Assembly (NCBI GenBank): GCA_025054975.1
Contig: JANWZC010000003.1
Coordinates: forward strand, 1-35,942
Direction of reading: 5' to 3'
DNA from: Raineya sp.
Lineage (GTDB): Bacteria; Bacteroidota; Bacteroidia; Cytophagales; Thermonemataceae
DNA length: 35,942 bases
The notes beneath the pieces are model-generated. The model saw only the letters and a list, made by a program, of their open reading frames with translations, ran no database searches and was not told the origin of the DNA. Both the position numbers and the translations under genes were made by a program. Positions within the stretch are counted from its first letter, which is position 1. Every line of letters starts with the position of its first letter. Positions 35,271 to 35,942 of the stretch are shown piece after piece.

Positions 35271-35942
35271 ATGAAACGGATTTTCATTTTCTTGCTTGCA
35301 GTTGCAGTATTTGCCAATGCTGATGCAGTTTTTGCACAAAAGAAAAAGAAAAAAGATAAAGAAACTACCGAAAATACTGCCATACAAAGTGGTAAGGTAC
35401 TTTTACGCTACAACTTACCCAAAGGTAGTACCTATACCCAAAGTGTAAATATGGATATGACCATTGAGACAATGGGTATGCAAATTCCGCAGAAACAAGA
35501 TTTAAGCCTTAGAGTGGTAGTTACTGATGTTGCCAGTAATGGCAATCAAACTCACGAGGCTACTTACGAAAAAATTTACATGAAACAAACTTCCCCTATG
35601 GGAGAAATGGAATTTGACTCTGACAATCCTGCTAAACAACCTGCTGAATTAGCACAATTCAAAGAAATGAAAGGTTCAAAATTCACAATGCTTATTTCTC
35701 CTCGTGGAAAAATTCTAGAAACCAAAACCGCAGGGAAAGCCATTGAGTCGCCCGCACAAACCACAAACGTAGAATACCCCGAAAATCCTGTGGGGGTAGG
35801 AGATACTTGGACAAGTGAAGTAATTGACAAAAGCGAAATGGGAGAAGTAGAAATGAAGGTAAATACCACTTATAAAATCATTTCTATAAGCAATAACGTA
35901 GCAGAAGTACAAATAAATGGTAAAATATTCGTTGATAACAAA
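35271..35942 (+). CDS. Secreted protein, DUF6263-like, truncated at the window end
   Basis: ATGAAACGG...: signal peptide MKRIFIFLLAVAVFANADAVFAQ, then VLLRYNLPKGSTYTQSVNMDMTIETMGMQIP; frame open to the window end. Not in the supplied ORF track. Confidence 0.75.
   Translation, partial: MKRIFIFLLAVAVFANADAVFAQKKKKKDKETTENTAIQSGKVLLRYNLPKGSTYTQSVNMDMTIETMGMQIPQKQDLSLRVVVTDVASNGNQTHEATYEKIYMKQTSPMGEMEFDSDNPAKQPAELAQFKEMKGSKFTMLISPRGKILETKTAGKAIESPAQTTNVEYPENPVGVGDTWTSEVIDKSEMGEVEMKVNTTYKIISISNNVAEVQINGKIFVDNK

Overview
AT-rich, densely coded chromosomal segment. Family content (T9SS sorting domain, PorV-like barrel, SpoIIE/TPR sensor, MenC, Bacteroidetes-type GyrA/ParC) suggests a Bacteroidetes, probably Cytophagales-like, host; that is inference. 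I support 26 coding regions, two of them truncated by the window edges, and mostly housekeeping: parC, nuoE, a PDH E2 subunit, lptB, asnB, gyrA, menC, tpiA, a yqeY-cvpA-prs-GT2-GNAT cluster, galE, tilS and a Prc/CtpA protease. No rRNA, tRNA, CRISPR or phage module was recognised. Main points of interest: (1) gyrA carries a full-length 426-aa intein with LAGLIDADG motifs, inserted immediately after the catalytic tyrosine. (2) Phased 7-nt repeat arrays (consensus CTnnnTA on the coding strand) end 5-8 nt upstream of the start codons of three unrelated genes (nuoE, fructosamine kinase, asnB), all in the same orientation; an unrelated heptad array (AGACGCA-like) precedes yqeY. (3) All five convergent gene pairs have stop codons that overlap, abut or lie 6 nt apart. 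(4) A solitary, divergent McrB-like AAA+ protein has no visible McrC and has lost the usual MNTADRS/RRRF region. Several intergenic hairpins and dispersed repeats are also reported. All calls come from reading the sequence; no database search was run.
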